A DNA stretch of 64,000 bases, taken from NCBI RefSeq assembly GCF_018131185.1, contig NZ_JAFCJE010000002.1, forward strand, positions 558,001 through 622,000. The letters run 5' to 3'. The notes under the pieces were generated by a model. The model made no database searches. It worked only from the letters and a program-made list of their open reading frames with translations, and was not told the origin of the DNA. Positions 9,386 to 18,245 of this stretch are shown in pieces (the stretch's first letter is position 1; each line of letters starts with the position of its first letter). The translations under genes and the position numbers were made by a program. Source of the stretch: Bradyrhizobium diazoefficiens (lineage in GTDB: Bacteria; Pseudomonadota; Alphaproteobacteria; Rhizobiales; Xanthobacteraceae).

Positions 9386-9416
9386 GCCCGCGAATTGCGC
9401 GGGCTCGTTCTTCTTG
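9386..9416 (+). terminator. Rho-independent terminator after the M20D gene
   Basis: A 7-bp perfect stem GCCCGCG / CGCGGGC with the 5-base loop AATTG at 9386-9404, followed by the T-rich TCGTTCTTCTT. It lies 27 bases after the M20D stop and faces the convergent UdgX gene. Confidence 0.7.
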
Positions 9417-9479
9417 ACGGATCGGCTCGCCAACAACGGCGCAAAGCCGTTCGCGCAAAGCCGTTCCTTCCAGTTATAT

Positions 9480-10922
9480 TCAGGCGGCCCGCGCCGCCTT
9501 CTTCTGCAAGCTGGCAGCAATCTTCAAATCTTCGACAAAGCGCTGATATTCCAGCAGCTTCGCTTCCGGATCGGGTAGCCGCAGCAGATAGGAGGGGTGC
9601 ACCGTCACCAAAGCCTTGCGCCCATCAGGAAGCTCGATGAGGCGACCGCGGGTCTTGCCGATCGGGGTGGTCTTGCCGAACACGCTTTGCGCAGCCGTGG
9701 CCCCCATCGCCACGATCAGATCGGGCTGAATTGCTGAAACTTCCCGCTCATACCATTGCCGGCACGCCCGGATCTCAGGCGTATTCGGCTTCTGGTGCAG
9801 GCGGATCTTTCCGCGCGGCACGAATTTGAAGTGTTTGACCGCGTTGGTGACATAGACCTTCGTGCGGTCGACACCGGCCTCCGCGAGTGCACGGTCGAGC
9901 ATCTGGCCGGCCGGACCGACGAAGGGATGGCCGGCGAGGTCTTCCTTGTCGCCGGGCTGCTCGCCGACCAGCATGATGTTTGCCGATCTCGGGCCTTCGC
10001 CGAACACGGTCTGGGTCGCGTCCTTGTAGAGATGGCAGGCGCGGCAATGCGCGGCTTCCTCGCGCAGAGCTTCGAGATTGTCGACTGTGGTCTTGCGCTT
10101 CATCGGAGCCTCCGGCCGCCTCTGAGGCTTGTGCGGATCGGTTGCGGCATTGGCGATCATGGCACCGGTCATGCGCTCGGCGTCCTCGATCAGAGGCTTA
10201 ATGATCGAAGCCTCGGGCAGGTTCCTCCAGTATTTCTTCGGCATCTCGGCCTGCATCGCCTTCACCTTGAGCCGGGCCGGATTGAAGATGCTGGCGTAGT
10301 AGCGCCGCCAGGTTTCCTCCAGCCGGTCCTCGCTTGGCGCCTCGCTCCTGCTGACACCCGGTGTGAACGAGAGCGCGTGGCCGTCCCAATGCGCGCACAA
10401 ATCGGGCGTCAGGATCGACCAGGGCATGTCGGCAAAGCGCCGGGCGAAGAACGGCGCGGCGAGCTCGACGATGTGGTGCTCCGGTTCGAACCAGGCGACG
10501 TAATGCGCCGCACGTTCCCGGCCGATCTCCCGGAAGCGCACGAAGGCGTGCATCTTGTGCTCGTCGCGATAGACCGCTTTCGCCATGGCGGTGACCTGCG
10601 CGACATCGGGATCGGTCGCGATTTCGATGAGATCGTGATGGTCCCTCAGCCGCCACAGCAGGCGATAGAGAATCGCAAAGCGCTCGACATCACGGTGCAG
10701 GATCGCGGCCTTGGCGAGCTCTACGAATTTTGCTGATACGCTGAAGGTGCCGTCATTCACCTCGAGGATCGGAGACGGCGAGGGCGGCGCGAACAGCTCC
10801 GCTTCGCCCCCCTGCACGGCCCAGGTGACATCGGTGGGCTTCACAAGATGAAGCACGAGCGTCCGCGCGGCTTTGCGCCAGCCGTCGAAATCGGTTTCGC
10901 TGTCAAGGGTGATGTAGTGCAT
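9480..10922 (-). CDS. UdgX family uracil-DNA cross-linking glycosylase with N-terminal DUF4130 domain
   Basis: A 480-residue fusion. Residues 1-270 are the DUF4130 region typical of UdgX partners; residues 290-470 are the family-4-like uracil-DNA glycosylase domain. Motif GEQPGDKEDLAGHPFVGPAG (320-339) and VHPSYLLR (441-448) are present. The inserted loop GKIRLHQKPN (371-380) carries His376, equivalent to the histidine that bonds covalently to the abasic sugar in UdgX. Only three cysteines are visible in this domain (293, 296, 387). Its ATG overlaps the stop of the upstream radical-SAM gene by one base (TGATG), so the two are translationally coupled and probably share the SOS box at 12239. 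Confidence 0.92.
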   Translation of the reverse strand: MHYITLDSETDFDGWRKAARTLVLHLVKPTDVTWAVQGGEAELFAPPSPSPILEVNDGTFSVSAKFVELAKAAILHRDVERFAILYRLLWRLRDHHDLIEIATDPDVAQVTAMAKAVYRDEHKMHAFVRFREIGRERAAHYVAWFEPEHHIVELAAPFFARRFADMPWSILTPDLCAHWDGHALSFTPGVSRSEAPSEDRLEETWRRYYASIFNPARLKVKAMQAEMPKKYWRNLPEASIIKPLIEDAERMTGAMIANAATDPHKPQRRPEAPMKRKTTVDNLEALREEAAHCRACHLYKDATQTVFGEGPRSANIMLVGEQPGDKEDLAGHPFVGPAGQMLDRALAEAGVDRTKVYVTNAVKHFKFVPRGKIRLHQKPNTPEIRACRQWYEREVSAIQPDLIVAMGATAAQSVFGKTTPIGKTRGRLIELPDGRKALVTVHPSYLLRLPDPEAKLLEYQRFVEDLKIAASLQKKAARAA

Positions 10923-12157
10923 CAGAAGCCAAACCCCAGTTGCGTTGCCTTCGGCTTGAACCGCTCGATCAGCCGCGCCTCGTCGAGACGGTGCGGTGAG
11001 GGGCGGTGATCGCTGAGGACGATGAACGGCAGTGCCTTGTGCTTGGGCACGTGAAGCCGCGCGAGATCGGTGAGGCGGATCGTGGTGGTGCGGCGTGTCG
11101 CGATGATGCGTTCAACCGTCCTGGTGCCGAAGCCCGGCACGCGCAAAAGCTCCTCGCGGCTGGCGCGGTTGACGTCGAGTGGAAAATGGTCGCGATGGCG
11201 CAGCGCCCAGGCGAGCTTTGGATCGATGTCGAGCGGCAGCATCGCGCTCTCGTCGACGATCTCCGCAACGTCGAAGCCGTAAAATCGCATCAGCCAGTCG
11301 GCTTGGTAGAGCCGGTGCTCGCGCAGCAAGGGCGGCGCGCGCAGGGGCAGCGCGCGGCTGGCGTCGGGGATCGGGCTGAACGCGGAATAGTAGACGCGCC
11401 GCAGCCGGTAGGCGCCGTAGAGATTAGCGCTGGTTTGGAGAATGGTGTGATCGGAGGCCGCGTCGGCGCCGACGATCATCTGCGTGCTTTGCCCGGCGGG
11501 CGCGAAACGCTGCGGCTTGGCTTTTGTCTTCGCGCTGCGAGCTTCCTCGGCTTCGTCGAGCTTCAGCCGCAGCCGGCCCATGGTGCGGCGGATCGCGCGC
11601 ACGTCCTTCTCCGGCGCGAATTGCTGCAGGCTGGTTTCCTGGGGCATCTCGATATTGATGGAGAGGCGGTCGGCATATTTGCCGGCTTCCGCAATCAGCG
11701 CGTCGTCGGCCTCGGGGATGGTCTTCAGATGAATGTAGCCGCGGAAGTGATGCTCCTCGCGCAATTTGCGCGCGATGCTGACCACCTGCTCCATGGTGTA
11801 GTCGGGGCTGCGGATGATGCCGGAGGAGAGGAACAGCCCTTCGATGTAATTGCGCCGGTAGAAGTCGAGTGTGAGTTTGACCAGTTCGTCGATGGTGAAG
11901 CGGGCGCGCGCCACGTTGGAGGAGGCGCGGTTGACGCAATAGAGGCAATCGAAATTGCAGGCATTGGTCAGCAGCACCTTGAGCAGGGAGATGCAGCGTC
12001 CGTCCGGCGCGTAGGAATGGCAGATGCCCATGCCGGACGCGGTCGATCCCATGCCCTTGCCGTCGCGGGAATCCCGCTTCTCGGTGCCGCTGGAGGCACA
12101 GGACGCGTCGTACTTGGCGGCATCCGCCAGGATTTCCAGCTTGCGTTGTACGTCCAT
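10922..12157 (-). CDS. Putative DNA modification/repair radical SAM protein
   Basis: A 411-residue protein matching the radical-SAM family (TIGR03916) that is the usual genomic partner of UdgX. The cluster motif C-N-F-D-C-L-Y-C gives Cys67, Cys71 and Cys74. A helix-hairpin-helix (LDVNRASREELLRVPGFG, about 330-347) near the C-terminus suggests DNA binding. Its chemistry is unknown. It diverges from imuA, and the only evident regulatory element between them is the SOS box, so damage induction is likely. Confidence 0.9.
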   Translation of the reverse strand: MDVQRKLEILADAAKYDASCASSGTEKRDSRDGKGMGSTASGMGICHSYAPDGRCISLLKVLLTNACNFDCLYCVNRASSNVARARFTIDELVKLTLDFYRRNYIEGLFLSSGIIRSPDYTMEQVVSIARKLREEHHFRGYIHLKTIPEADDALIAEAGKYADRLSINIEMPQETSLQQFAPEKDVRAIRRTMGRLRLKLDEAEEARSAKTKAKPQRFAPAGQSTQMIVGADAASDHTILQTSANLYGAYRLRRVYYSAFSPIPDASRALPLRAPPLLREHRLYQADWLMRFYGFDVAEIVDESAMLPLDIDPKLAWALRHRDHFPLDVNRASREELLRVPGFGTRTVERIIATRRTTTIRLTDLARLHVPKHKALPFIVLSDHRPSPHRLDEARLIERFKPKATQLGFGF

Positions 12158-12238
12158 CCAAAATCCCTTTGATTCCGCTCATGAATCCCTAGGCGCGCCA
12201 ATTCGATTGACTCTTCTGGCGCCGTTAGCTTTATATTA

Positions 12239-12253
12239 GAACATATCATGAAC
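12239..12253. promoter_or_regulatory. LexA (SOS) box, alphaproteobacterial type
   Basis: GAAC-N7-GAAC (GAAC at 12239-12242, ATATCAT, GAAC at 12250-12253) is the complement of the alphaproteobacterial LexA site GTTC-N7-GTTC. It lies 82 bases from the radical-SAM start on one side and 66 bases from the imuA start on the other, so one site can repress both divergent operons. Confidence 0.88.
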
Positions 12254-12318
12254 AAATGAGCCAGCCGCTGGTTCTTCTTTTGAAGACCACGGCACCAAAT
12301 TTCCGAGGAGCGGCGAGC

Positions 12319-13113
12319 ATGAGCGGCGCACGTAGCAGCGCGCTTGCGATCTTGCGTGGCCAGATCGAGCGCATCGAGACGGCGGAGGTCGTGCATCAGC
12401 ATGACCGCGTCGCGCTCGGCCATCACGAGGTCGACGGCGCGCTGAAGGGCGGGCTGGCGCGCGCGGCGATCCATGAGGTGTTTTGCGAGGGGCGTCAGGG
12501 CGCCGCCGCGACGGGTTTTGTCACCGGGCTCGCGGGCCGCGTGACGGCGCGTAAGCCGCTGCTGTGGGTGCGGCAGGATTTTTCGGACATCGAGACAGGC
12601 GCGCTGTCGATGAGCGGCCTCGCCGAGCTCGGCCTTGATCCGCGCCGCATGGTGATGGTGCGCGCCGCCGATGTCGAGAGCGCGCTGCGCACCTCGGCCG
12701 ACGCGCTCGCCTGCGATGCGCTGGGCGCCGTCGTGCTCGAGCTCTGGGGTGATATCAGGCAGTTCGATCTGGTGGCGAGCCGCAAGCTGACGCTGGCGGC
12801 GCAATCTTCCGGCGTCACCGGCCTGATGCTGCGCATGGCCGCGCAGCCTTTGCCGTCGACCGCGGAGACGCGATGGATGCTGCGCGCGGCGCATTCGCCG
12901 CCGGGCTCGGTGTGGAGTGCCTGGGGCGCGCCGCGCTTCGATGCCGAGTTGTTACGCAATCGTCATGGCCCGTGCGGCCGGTGGATCATGGAATGGAAAT
13001 GTGATGAGTGCCAGTTCAGTGAGCCGTCGACGTATTCTCAGCCTGTGGCTGCCGCGCCTGCCCATCGACCGGATCCAGCGGTTTTTGCAGGTGAGCGGCG
13101 GCGCGCCGGATGA
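12319..13113 (+). CDS. imuA: ImuA, SOS mutasome accessory protein
   Basis: A 264-residue protein, first gene of the imuA-imuB-dnaE2 mutasome operon, related to the RecA/SulA fold and required for damage-induced mutagenesis. The start is placed at ATG 12319 behind GAGGAGCGG; a start at 12256 would sit against the SOS box. The body (ALAILRGQIERIE, then AIHEVFCEGRQGAAATGF) and the tail ELLRNRHGPCGRWIMEW fit ImuA. The reading frame continues 110 bases into imuB, an unusually long overlap. Confidence 0.88.
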   Translation: MSGARSSALAILRGQIERIETAEVVHQHDRVALGHHEVDGALKGGLARAAIHEVFCEGRQGAAATGFVTGLAGRVTARKPLLWVRQDFSDIETGALSMSGLAELGLDPRRMVMVRAADVESALRTSADALACDALGAVVLELWGDIRQFDLVASRKLTLAAQSSGVTGLMLRMAAQPLPSTAETRWMLRAAHSPPGSVWSAWGAPRFDAELLRNRHGPCGRWIMEWKCDECQFSEPSTYSQPVAAAPAHRPDPAVFAGERRRAG

Positions 13114-14587
13114 ACCCAGCATCGTCGTCATCAAGGACAACAACGCGCTGGTGATCCATGCGCTGAACGAGGCCGCCGAGCGCCTCGGCTTGTATATCGG
13201 CCAGCCGCTGGCCAATGCGCGGGCGATGTGCCCGGATTTGCGTGTGTTCGACGCCGATACCGTCGCCGATGCGAAGACGCTCAGCGACATCGCCGACTGG
13301 TGCGACCGCTTCACGCCGCTGGTCGCGCTCGATCCGCCGCACGGGCTGTTCCTGGATATTACGGGCTGCGCCCATCTGTTCGGCGGCGAGGCTGCGCTGC
13401 TAACGACGCTGGTCCGTGCGCTTGCCCGCCAGGGCTTTGCCGTCGGTGCGGCGATCGCCGGCACGTCGGTCTGTGCGCGTACGCTGACGCGGCAGGCATC
13501 GGGCAGCGTCGTTCCCGATGGCGGAGAGGCGGCGGCGATCGATCGGTTTCCGGTGTCCGCGCTCGGGGCGGGCGAGGCCGTCACCACCGGCCTGCGCCGC
13601 GCCGGCCTGAAGACCATCGGCGACGTCGCCGCGCGCGCGCCGGGCGAAATCACGGCACGGTTCGGCGCGCGGTTCTCCACGCTGCTCGCGCATGCGCTGG
13701 GGCAGGGCGATGCGCCGATCAGTCCGCGCAAACCGCTGCCCGATTACATCGTGGAGAAGCGCTTTGCCGAGTCGATCGCGACCGACACCATGATCGCGAT
13801 GACGCTGTCGCGGCTTGCGGACACGTTGATCGCCTCCATGGAGAAGCAGGGCAAGGGCGCGCGGCGCCTGGAGGCGGCGTTCTTCCGCACCGACGGCGTG
13901 GTGCGCGCGATCACGGTCGAGACCGGCCGTCCGGTGACGAAAAGCGCCGTCATCGACCGTCTGTTTCGCGAGCGCCTTGATGCGCTCGCCGATCCCCTCG
14001 ATCCCGGCTTCGGCTTCGACATGGTGCGGCTGTCGGCGAGCCGCACCGAGATCGTGGTGCAGGAGCAGCGCGATCTCGACGCCCATGTCCACGACAATGA
14101 CGAGCTCGCCGCGCTGATCGATCGCATCGCCGCCCGCATCGGCGGAAAGCGTGTCGTCGTGCACCTGCCGCAGGATACGCATATCCCCGAATGTGCGGCG
14201 CTGGCCGCGCCGGCACAGCATCATCTCGCCGCGGCCATGCAAGCCGAATGGCCTGTACGGGTCGAGAGCGAACCGCCGCTGCGCCCCTTGCGGCTGTTCG
14301 ACAAGCCGGAACTGGTCACGGTGCCGTTCGCAACCGTGCCTGACGGCCCGCCGCATCGATTCACCTGGCGGCGCGCCCAGCATGCCGTGGTGCGGGTGGA
14401 AGGGCCCGAGCGCATCGCCATGGAATGGTGGCGGGGCGGCAAGCAGCTGACGCGGGATTATTTCCGTATCGAGAATGCCGAAGGCTTGCGCTTCTGGATC
14501 TTTCGCGACGGTCTCTACGACGAGTTGATTAACAAGGAAGGCAAGTCCATTCCTGCGAAATGGTATGTGCACGGTCTCTTCGCATGA
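13004..14587 (+). CDS. imuB: ImuB, Y-family polymerase-like mutasome protein
   Basis: A 527-residue Y-family relative acting as scaffold between DnaE2 and the beta clamp. The N-terminus (RRILSLWLPRLPIDRIQR) lacks the MDAFFA-type catalytic aspartate motif of active Y-family polymerases, as expected. Finger and little-finger-like regions follow, then a clamp-binding-like stretch RPLRLFDKPEL near 425-435, and a C-terminal domain ending KWYVHGLFA. ATG at 13004 is chosen because MSASSVSRRRILSLWLP matches the family start. The stop overlaps the dnaE2 start as ATGA, so translation is coupled. Confidence 0.92.
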   Translation: MSASSVSRRRILSLWLPRLPIDRIQRFLQVSGGAPDEPSIVVIKDNNALVIHALNEAAERLGLYIGQPLANARAMCPDLRVFDADTVADAKTLSDIADWCDRFTPLVALDPPHGLFLDITGCAHLFGGEAALLTTLVRALARQGFAVGAAIAGTSVCARTLTRQASGSVVPDGGEAAAIDRFPVSALGAGEAVTTGLRRAGLKTIGDVAARAPGEITARFGARFSTLLAHALGQGDAPISPRKPLPDYIVEKRFAESIATDTMIAMTLSRLADTLIASMEKQGKGARRLEAAFFRTDGVVRAITVETGRPVTKSAVIDRLFRERLDALADPLDPGFGFDMVRLSASRTEIVVQEQRDLDAHVHDNDELAALIDRIAARIGGKRVVVHLPQDTHIPECAALAAPAQHHLAAAMQAEWPVRVESEPPLRPLRLFDKPELVTVPFATVPDGPPHRFTWRRAQHAVVRVEGPERIAMEWWRGGKQLTRDYFRIENAEGLRFWIFRDGLYDELINKEGKSIPAKWYVHGLFA

Positions 14588-17500
14588 ATACGCCTGCTTA
14601 TGCCGAGATCGGCATCACCACGAATTTTTCTTTCCTGCGCGGCGGTTCGGACCCGCGATCCTATGTGCATCAGGCCAGCGCTTTGGGAATTCCTGTGATC
14701 GGCATCGCCGACCACAACACGCTTGCCGGCGTGGTGCGGGCCTACAAGGAGCTCGACAACGACAAAGTGCTGCACAAGCCGAAGCTCCTGATCGGCGCGC
14801 GCATCGTCTTCGTCGACGGCACGCCCGACATTCTTGTCTATCCGCGCGACCGCGCCGCCTATGGTCGGCTGTGCCAGCTGCTTACCAGGGGTAAGCGCGG
14901 CGACGACATCACGCGGATCGAGAAGGGGGAATGCCGTCTTACCTTTGCTGATCTGCTGGAGTTTTCGGAAGGCCAGCTCCTGGTCCTGACGCTGCCGCAT
15001 CGCTTCGAGCCGGCTCCGGCGCTGGATGTTCTCGCAAAGCTCAGGGACAGCCGCGCCGAGGGCGTGTGGCTGGCGGCGAGCCTGGTCTATCGCGGCGATG
15101 ACCGGCGCCGGCTGTCGCGGCTCGATGATCTCGCCACGAAGGCAAAGGTTACGCTGCTCGCGACCAACGAGGTGCTTTATCACGATCCCGCACGCCGTCC
15201 TCTCCAGGACGTGCTGACCTGCATCCAGGAAAAGACCACGATCGAGGCGGTCGGGCGGAAGCTGGAAGCCAATGCCGAGCGGTTCTTGAAGACGCCGCGG
15301 GAGATGGCGCGGCTGTTCCGCGATTTCCCCGAGGCGATCGCGGAGACCATGCGCTTTGCGGATAGGATCGATTTCTCGCTCGACCAGCTCAAATACCAAT
15401 ATCCTGATGAGCCGGTGCCGCCGGGAAAGACCGCGCAAGGGCATCTGGAGGATCTGACATGGGCGGGCGTCGACAAATATTTCGGCGGTAAGATCGACGA
15501 CAAGTTGCGCGCGACCCTGAAGAAGGAGCTCGCGCTGATCGCCGAGCTGAAATACGCGCATTATTTCCTCACCGTGCATGACATCGTGCACTATGCGCGC
15601 AGCCAGAACATTCTGTGCCAGGGGCGGGGATCGGCGGCGAATTCGGCCGTGTGCTACGTGCTCGGCATCACCTCGGTCGATCCAACCAAGGTCGATCTGT
15701 TGTTCGAGCGCTTCATCTCCAAGGAGCGGCTAGAGCCGCCCGACATCGACGTCGATTTCGAACATTCGCGCCGCGAGGAGGTGATGCAATATGTCTATCG
15801 TCGCTACGGCCGCCACCGCGCCGCGATCATCGCCACCGTCATCCATTATCGCCCGCGCAGCGCGATTCGCGACGTCGGCAAGGCGCTGGGCCTGACCGAG
15901 GACGTCACCGCCGCGCTTGCCGACACCGTCTGGGGCAGCTGGGGCAAGGGCCTCAACGACATGCAGGTCAGGCAGGCCGGCCTCGATCCGCAAAATCCCA
16001 TGATCAATCTCGCGGTCGAGCTTGCGACCGAGCTGATCGATTTCCCGCGCCATCTCTCCCAGCATGTCGGTGGCTATGTGCTGACGCAGGACCGGCTCGA
16101 CACCTATGTGCCGATCGGCAATGCCGCGATGGATGACCGCACCTTCATCGAATGGGACAAGGACGACGTCGATGCGCTCAGCATGATGAAGGTCGATGTG
16201 CTCGCGCTGGGCATGCTGACCTGCATCAGGAAATGTTTCGACTTGATCGATCAGCACAAGGGTAAGCGTTGGGTGCTGGCGAGCGTTCCGCAGGACGATC
16301 CTGAGGTCTATGACATGCTGTGCGATGGAGAGTCGCTCGGCGTGTTCCAGGTCGAGAGCCGCGCGCAGATGAACATGCTGCCGCGTCTGAAGCCGCGGAC
16401 CTTCTACGATCTCGTCATCGAGGTCGCGATCGTGCGGCCAGGTCCCATCCAGGGCGATATGGTGCACCCCTACTTGCGGCGGCGGAACGGTGAGGAGAAG
16501 GTGACCTATCCCTCGCCAGCGCCCGAGCATGGCCCTGCGGACGAGCTCTACAAGGTGTTGCACAAGACCAAGGGCGTGCCTCTCTTCCAGGAGCAGGCGA
16601 TGCGCATCGCGATCGAGGCAGCCAAATTCACTTCGGAGGAAGCCAACGGCCTGCGCCGTTCGATGGCGACCTTCCGCAATGTCGGCACCATCGGCCAATA
16701 CGAGGAGAAGCTGATCGGCAACATGGTGGCGCGCGGCTACGATGCCAACTTTGCCAAAAGCTGCTTCGACCAGATCAAGGGTTTCGGCTCCTACGGTTTC
16801 CCCGAGAGCCATGCCGCGAGCTTCGCGCAGCTCGTCTACATCTCGTCGTGGCTGAAATATCATCACCCCGACGCATTCTGCTGCGGGCTCCTTAACTCGC
16901 AGCCCATGGGCTTCTACGCGCCGGCGCAGATCGTCGGCGATGCCCGCAAGAACGACGTCGAGGTCCGCGACATCGACGTGTCCTATAGTTTCGCGCAAAA
17001 CACGCTGGAGGAGGGAAGCGGCAAATATTGCGCGGTGCGTCTCGGCTTCCGTCAGATCGACGGATTCCACTGGCTGGACGAGGATGAGGAGAGACTGAAG
17101 CGCTCTCAGCTGTCATTCCGGGGCGCGCCACTTGGCGCGAGCCCGGAATCCATCGGGCCGCATACGTCTGGAGGAATGGATTCTCAGATGCGCAATTGCG
17201 CATCAGAGTTCGACGCTGACGCGTCGCCCCGGAATGACAATGTGGAGAAAGTGCTGGACTGGGCCGCCCGCATCGTTGCCGCGCGCAGCCGGCGACCCTT
17301 CACCTCGCTCGAGGATTTTGCCCGCGATACCGGCCTGCCCAAGCGCGCGCTGATCCTGCTGGCGGATGCCGACGCGTTCCGCTCACTCGGGCTCGATCGC
17401 CGCGAGGCGCTGTGGCAGGTGCGGCGGCTGCCCGACGACGTGCCGCTGCCGCTGTTCGAGGCGGCGACCGCCCGCGAGCAGCCGGACGAGCATGCAAAGC

Positions 17501-18069
17501 CGCTGCCGCTGATGCCGCGTTCCGAACAGGTGGTCGCCGATTACCAGACCATCCGGCTATCGCTCAAGGGCCATCCGATGGAATTCTTGCGCGAGATGTT
17601 TTCGCGCGAACGGGTGGTGGCCTGCAAGGCCATCAGCCATGAGAACGAGCGGCGCCGCGTCCGCTGCGCCGGTGTGGTTCTGGTGCGGCAACGACCGGGC
17701 AGCGCCAGCGGCGTCGTGTTCATGACGCTGGAGGACGAGACCGGCATCGCCAATGTCGTGGTGTGGCCCAAGATCATGGAGCAGTACCGGAAAGAAGTGA
17801 TGGGCGCGCGCCTCATCCTGGTCGAAGGCTATATCCAGAGCAGCCCCGAGAAGGTGACCCATCTCATCGCCCAGCGCATGGTCGACCGTTCGCACGATCT
17901 GGTCGGCCTCGCCAACGATGCGCTGAGCCGCAATCACCCGGTGCCGGCAGGCGCGACCGTGGTCGAGCCGCTCAACGAAGACCCGCGCGCGCTCGCGGAT
18001 ATGCCGGCTCAAAAGATCCGCCATCCCCGCAACGTCCGCATCCTGCCGCCGTCGCGGGATTTTCATTGA
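14584..18069 (+). CDS. dnaE2: DnaE2 (ImuC), error-prone DNA polymerase III alpha subunit
   Basis: A 1161-residue C-family polymerase that performs translesion synthesis with ImuA and ImuB. An N-terminal PHP domain (EIGITTNFSFLRGGSDPRSY, then GIADHNTLAGV) precedes the polymerase core. The catalytic aspartates lie in PDIDVDF at 386-392 (Asp387, 389, 391). An OB-fold (VRCAGVVLVRQRPGSASGVV) and the tail IRHPRNVRILPPSRDFH close the protein. ATG at 14584 overlaps the imuB stop. A 129-bp palindromic repeat is inserted in frame at 17111-17239, giving about 43 extra residues (843-886) at a junction between core and C-terminal segments. The frame remains open, so the protein is probably functional. Confidence 0.93.
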   Translation: MNTPAYAEIGITTNFSFLRGGSDPRSYVHQASALGIPVIGIADHNTLAGVVRAYKELDNDKVLHKPKLLIGARIVFVDGTPDILVYPRDRAAYGRLCQLLTRGKRGDDITRIEKGECRLTFADLLEFSEGQLLVLTLPHRFEPAPALDVLAKLRDSRAEGVWLAASLVYRGDDRRRLSRLDDLATKAKVTLLATNEVLYHDPARRPLQDVLTCIQEKTTIEAVGRKLEANAERFLKTPREMARLFRDFPEAIAETMRFADRIDFSLDQLKYQYPDEPVPPGKTAQGHLEDLTWAGVDKYFGGKIDDKLRATLKKELALIAELKYAHYFLTVHDIVHYARSQNILCQGRGSAANSAVCYVLGITSVDPTKVDLLFERFISKERLEPPDIDVDFEHSRREEVMQYVYRRYGRHRAAIIATVIHYRPRSAIRDVGKALGLTEDVTAALADTVWGSWGKGLNDMQVRQAGLDPQNPMINLAVELATELIDFPRHLSQHVGGYVLTQDRLDTYVPIGNAAMDDRTFIEWDKDDVDALSMMKVDVLALGMLTCIRKCFDLIDQHKGKRWVLASVPQDDPEVYDMLCDGESLGVFQVESRAQMNMLPRLKPRTFYDLVIEVAIVRPGPIQGDMVHPYLRRRNGEEKVTYPSPAPEHGPADELYKVLHKTKGVPLFQEQAMRIAIEAAKFTSEEANGLRRSMATFRNVGTIGQYEEKLIGNMVARGYDANFAKSCFDQIKGFGSYGFPESHAASFAQLVYISSWLKYHHPDAFCCGLLNSQPMGFYAPAQIVGDARKNDVEVRDIDVSYSFAQNTLEEGSGKYCAVRLGFRQIDGFHWLDEDEERLKRSQLSFRGAPLGASPESIGPHTSGGMDSQMRNCASEFDADASPRNDNVEKVLDWAARIVAARSRRPFTSLEDFARDTGLPKRALILLADADAFRSLGLDRREALWQVRRLPDDVPLPLFEAATAREQPDEHAKPLPLMPRSEQVVADYQTIRLSLKGHPMEFLREMFSRERVVACKAISHENERRRVRCAGVVLVRQRPGSASGVVFMTLEDETGIANVVVWPKIMEQYRKEVMGARLILVEGYIQSSPEKVTHLIAQRMVDRSHDLVGLANDALSRNHPVPAGATVVEPLNEDPRALADMPAQKIRHPRNVRILPPSRDFH
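17111..17239. repeat. Intragenic palindromic repeat inserted in frame in dnaE2
   Basis: Perfect 15-bp terminal inverted repeats TGTCATTCCGGGGCG (17111-17125) and CGCCCCGGAATGACA (17225-17239) bound a 129-base element, exactly 43 codons. Inside are three further hairpins: CGCGCCA/TGGCGCG (17124-17139), GAATCCAT/ATGGATTC (17146-17183), and an 18-bp perfect palindrome with half-site GATGCGCAA (17187-17204). The whole can fold as a cloverleaf-like structure. Unlike the other repeats here it is translated. Confidence 0.85.
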
Positions 18070-18097
18070 GGGACGTGGCGGCAGTCTATCTTTGACC

Positions 18098-18227
18098 GTC
18101 ACCCCGGCCGCTTGTTCAGCGGCCCTCGAAGGGCGACGGCCCGGCTGCCAGCCTGGCCGTTCATCCTTCGAGGCTCCCGGCGCGATGCTGTTGCGTCGCG
18201 CCACTCGCACCTCAGGATGAGGGAGCT
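18098..18227. repeat. Dispersed repeat, CGTCACCC...CCTCAGGATGA family, copy 1
   Basis: About 130 bases closely matching the copy at 52940-53072. Shared blocks include GCGGCCCTC, AGGGCGACGGCCCGGCT, CATCCTTCGAGGCTCCC and CTCGCACCTCAGGATGA. It fills the gap between the convergent ends of dnaE2 and the SDR gene and may act as a bidirectional terminator. Confidence 0.75.
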
Positions 18228-18245
18228 GGCGGGAGCCGGCCGTGT

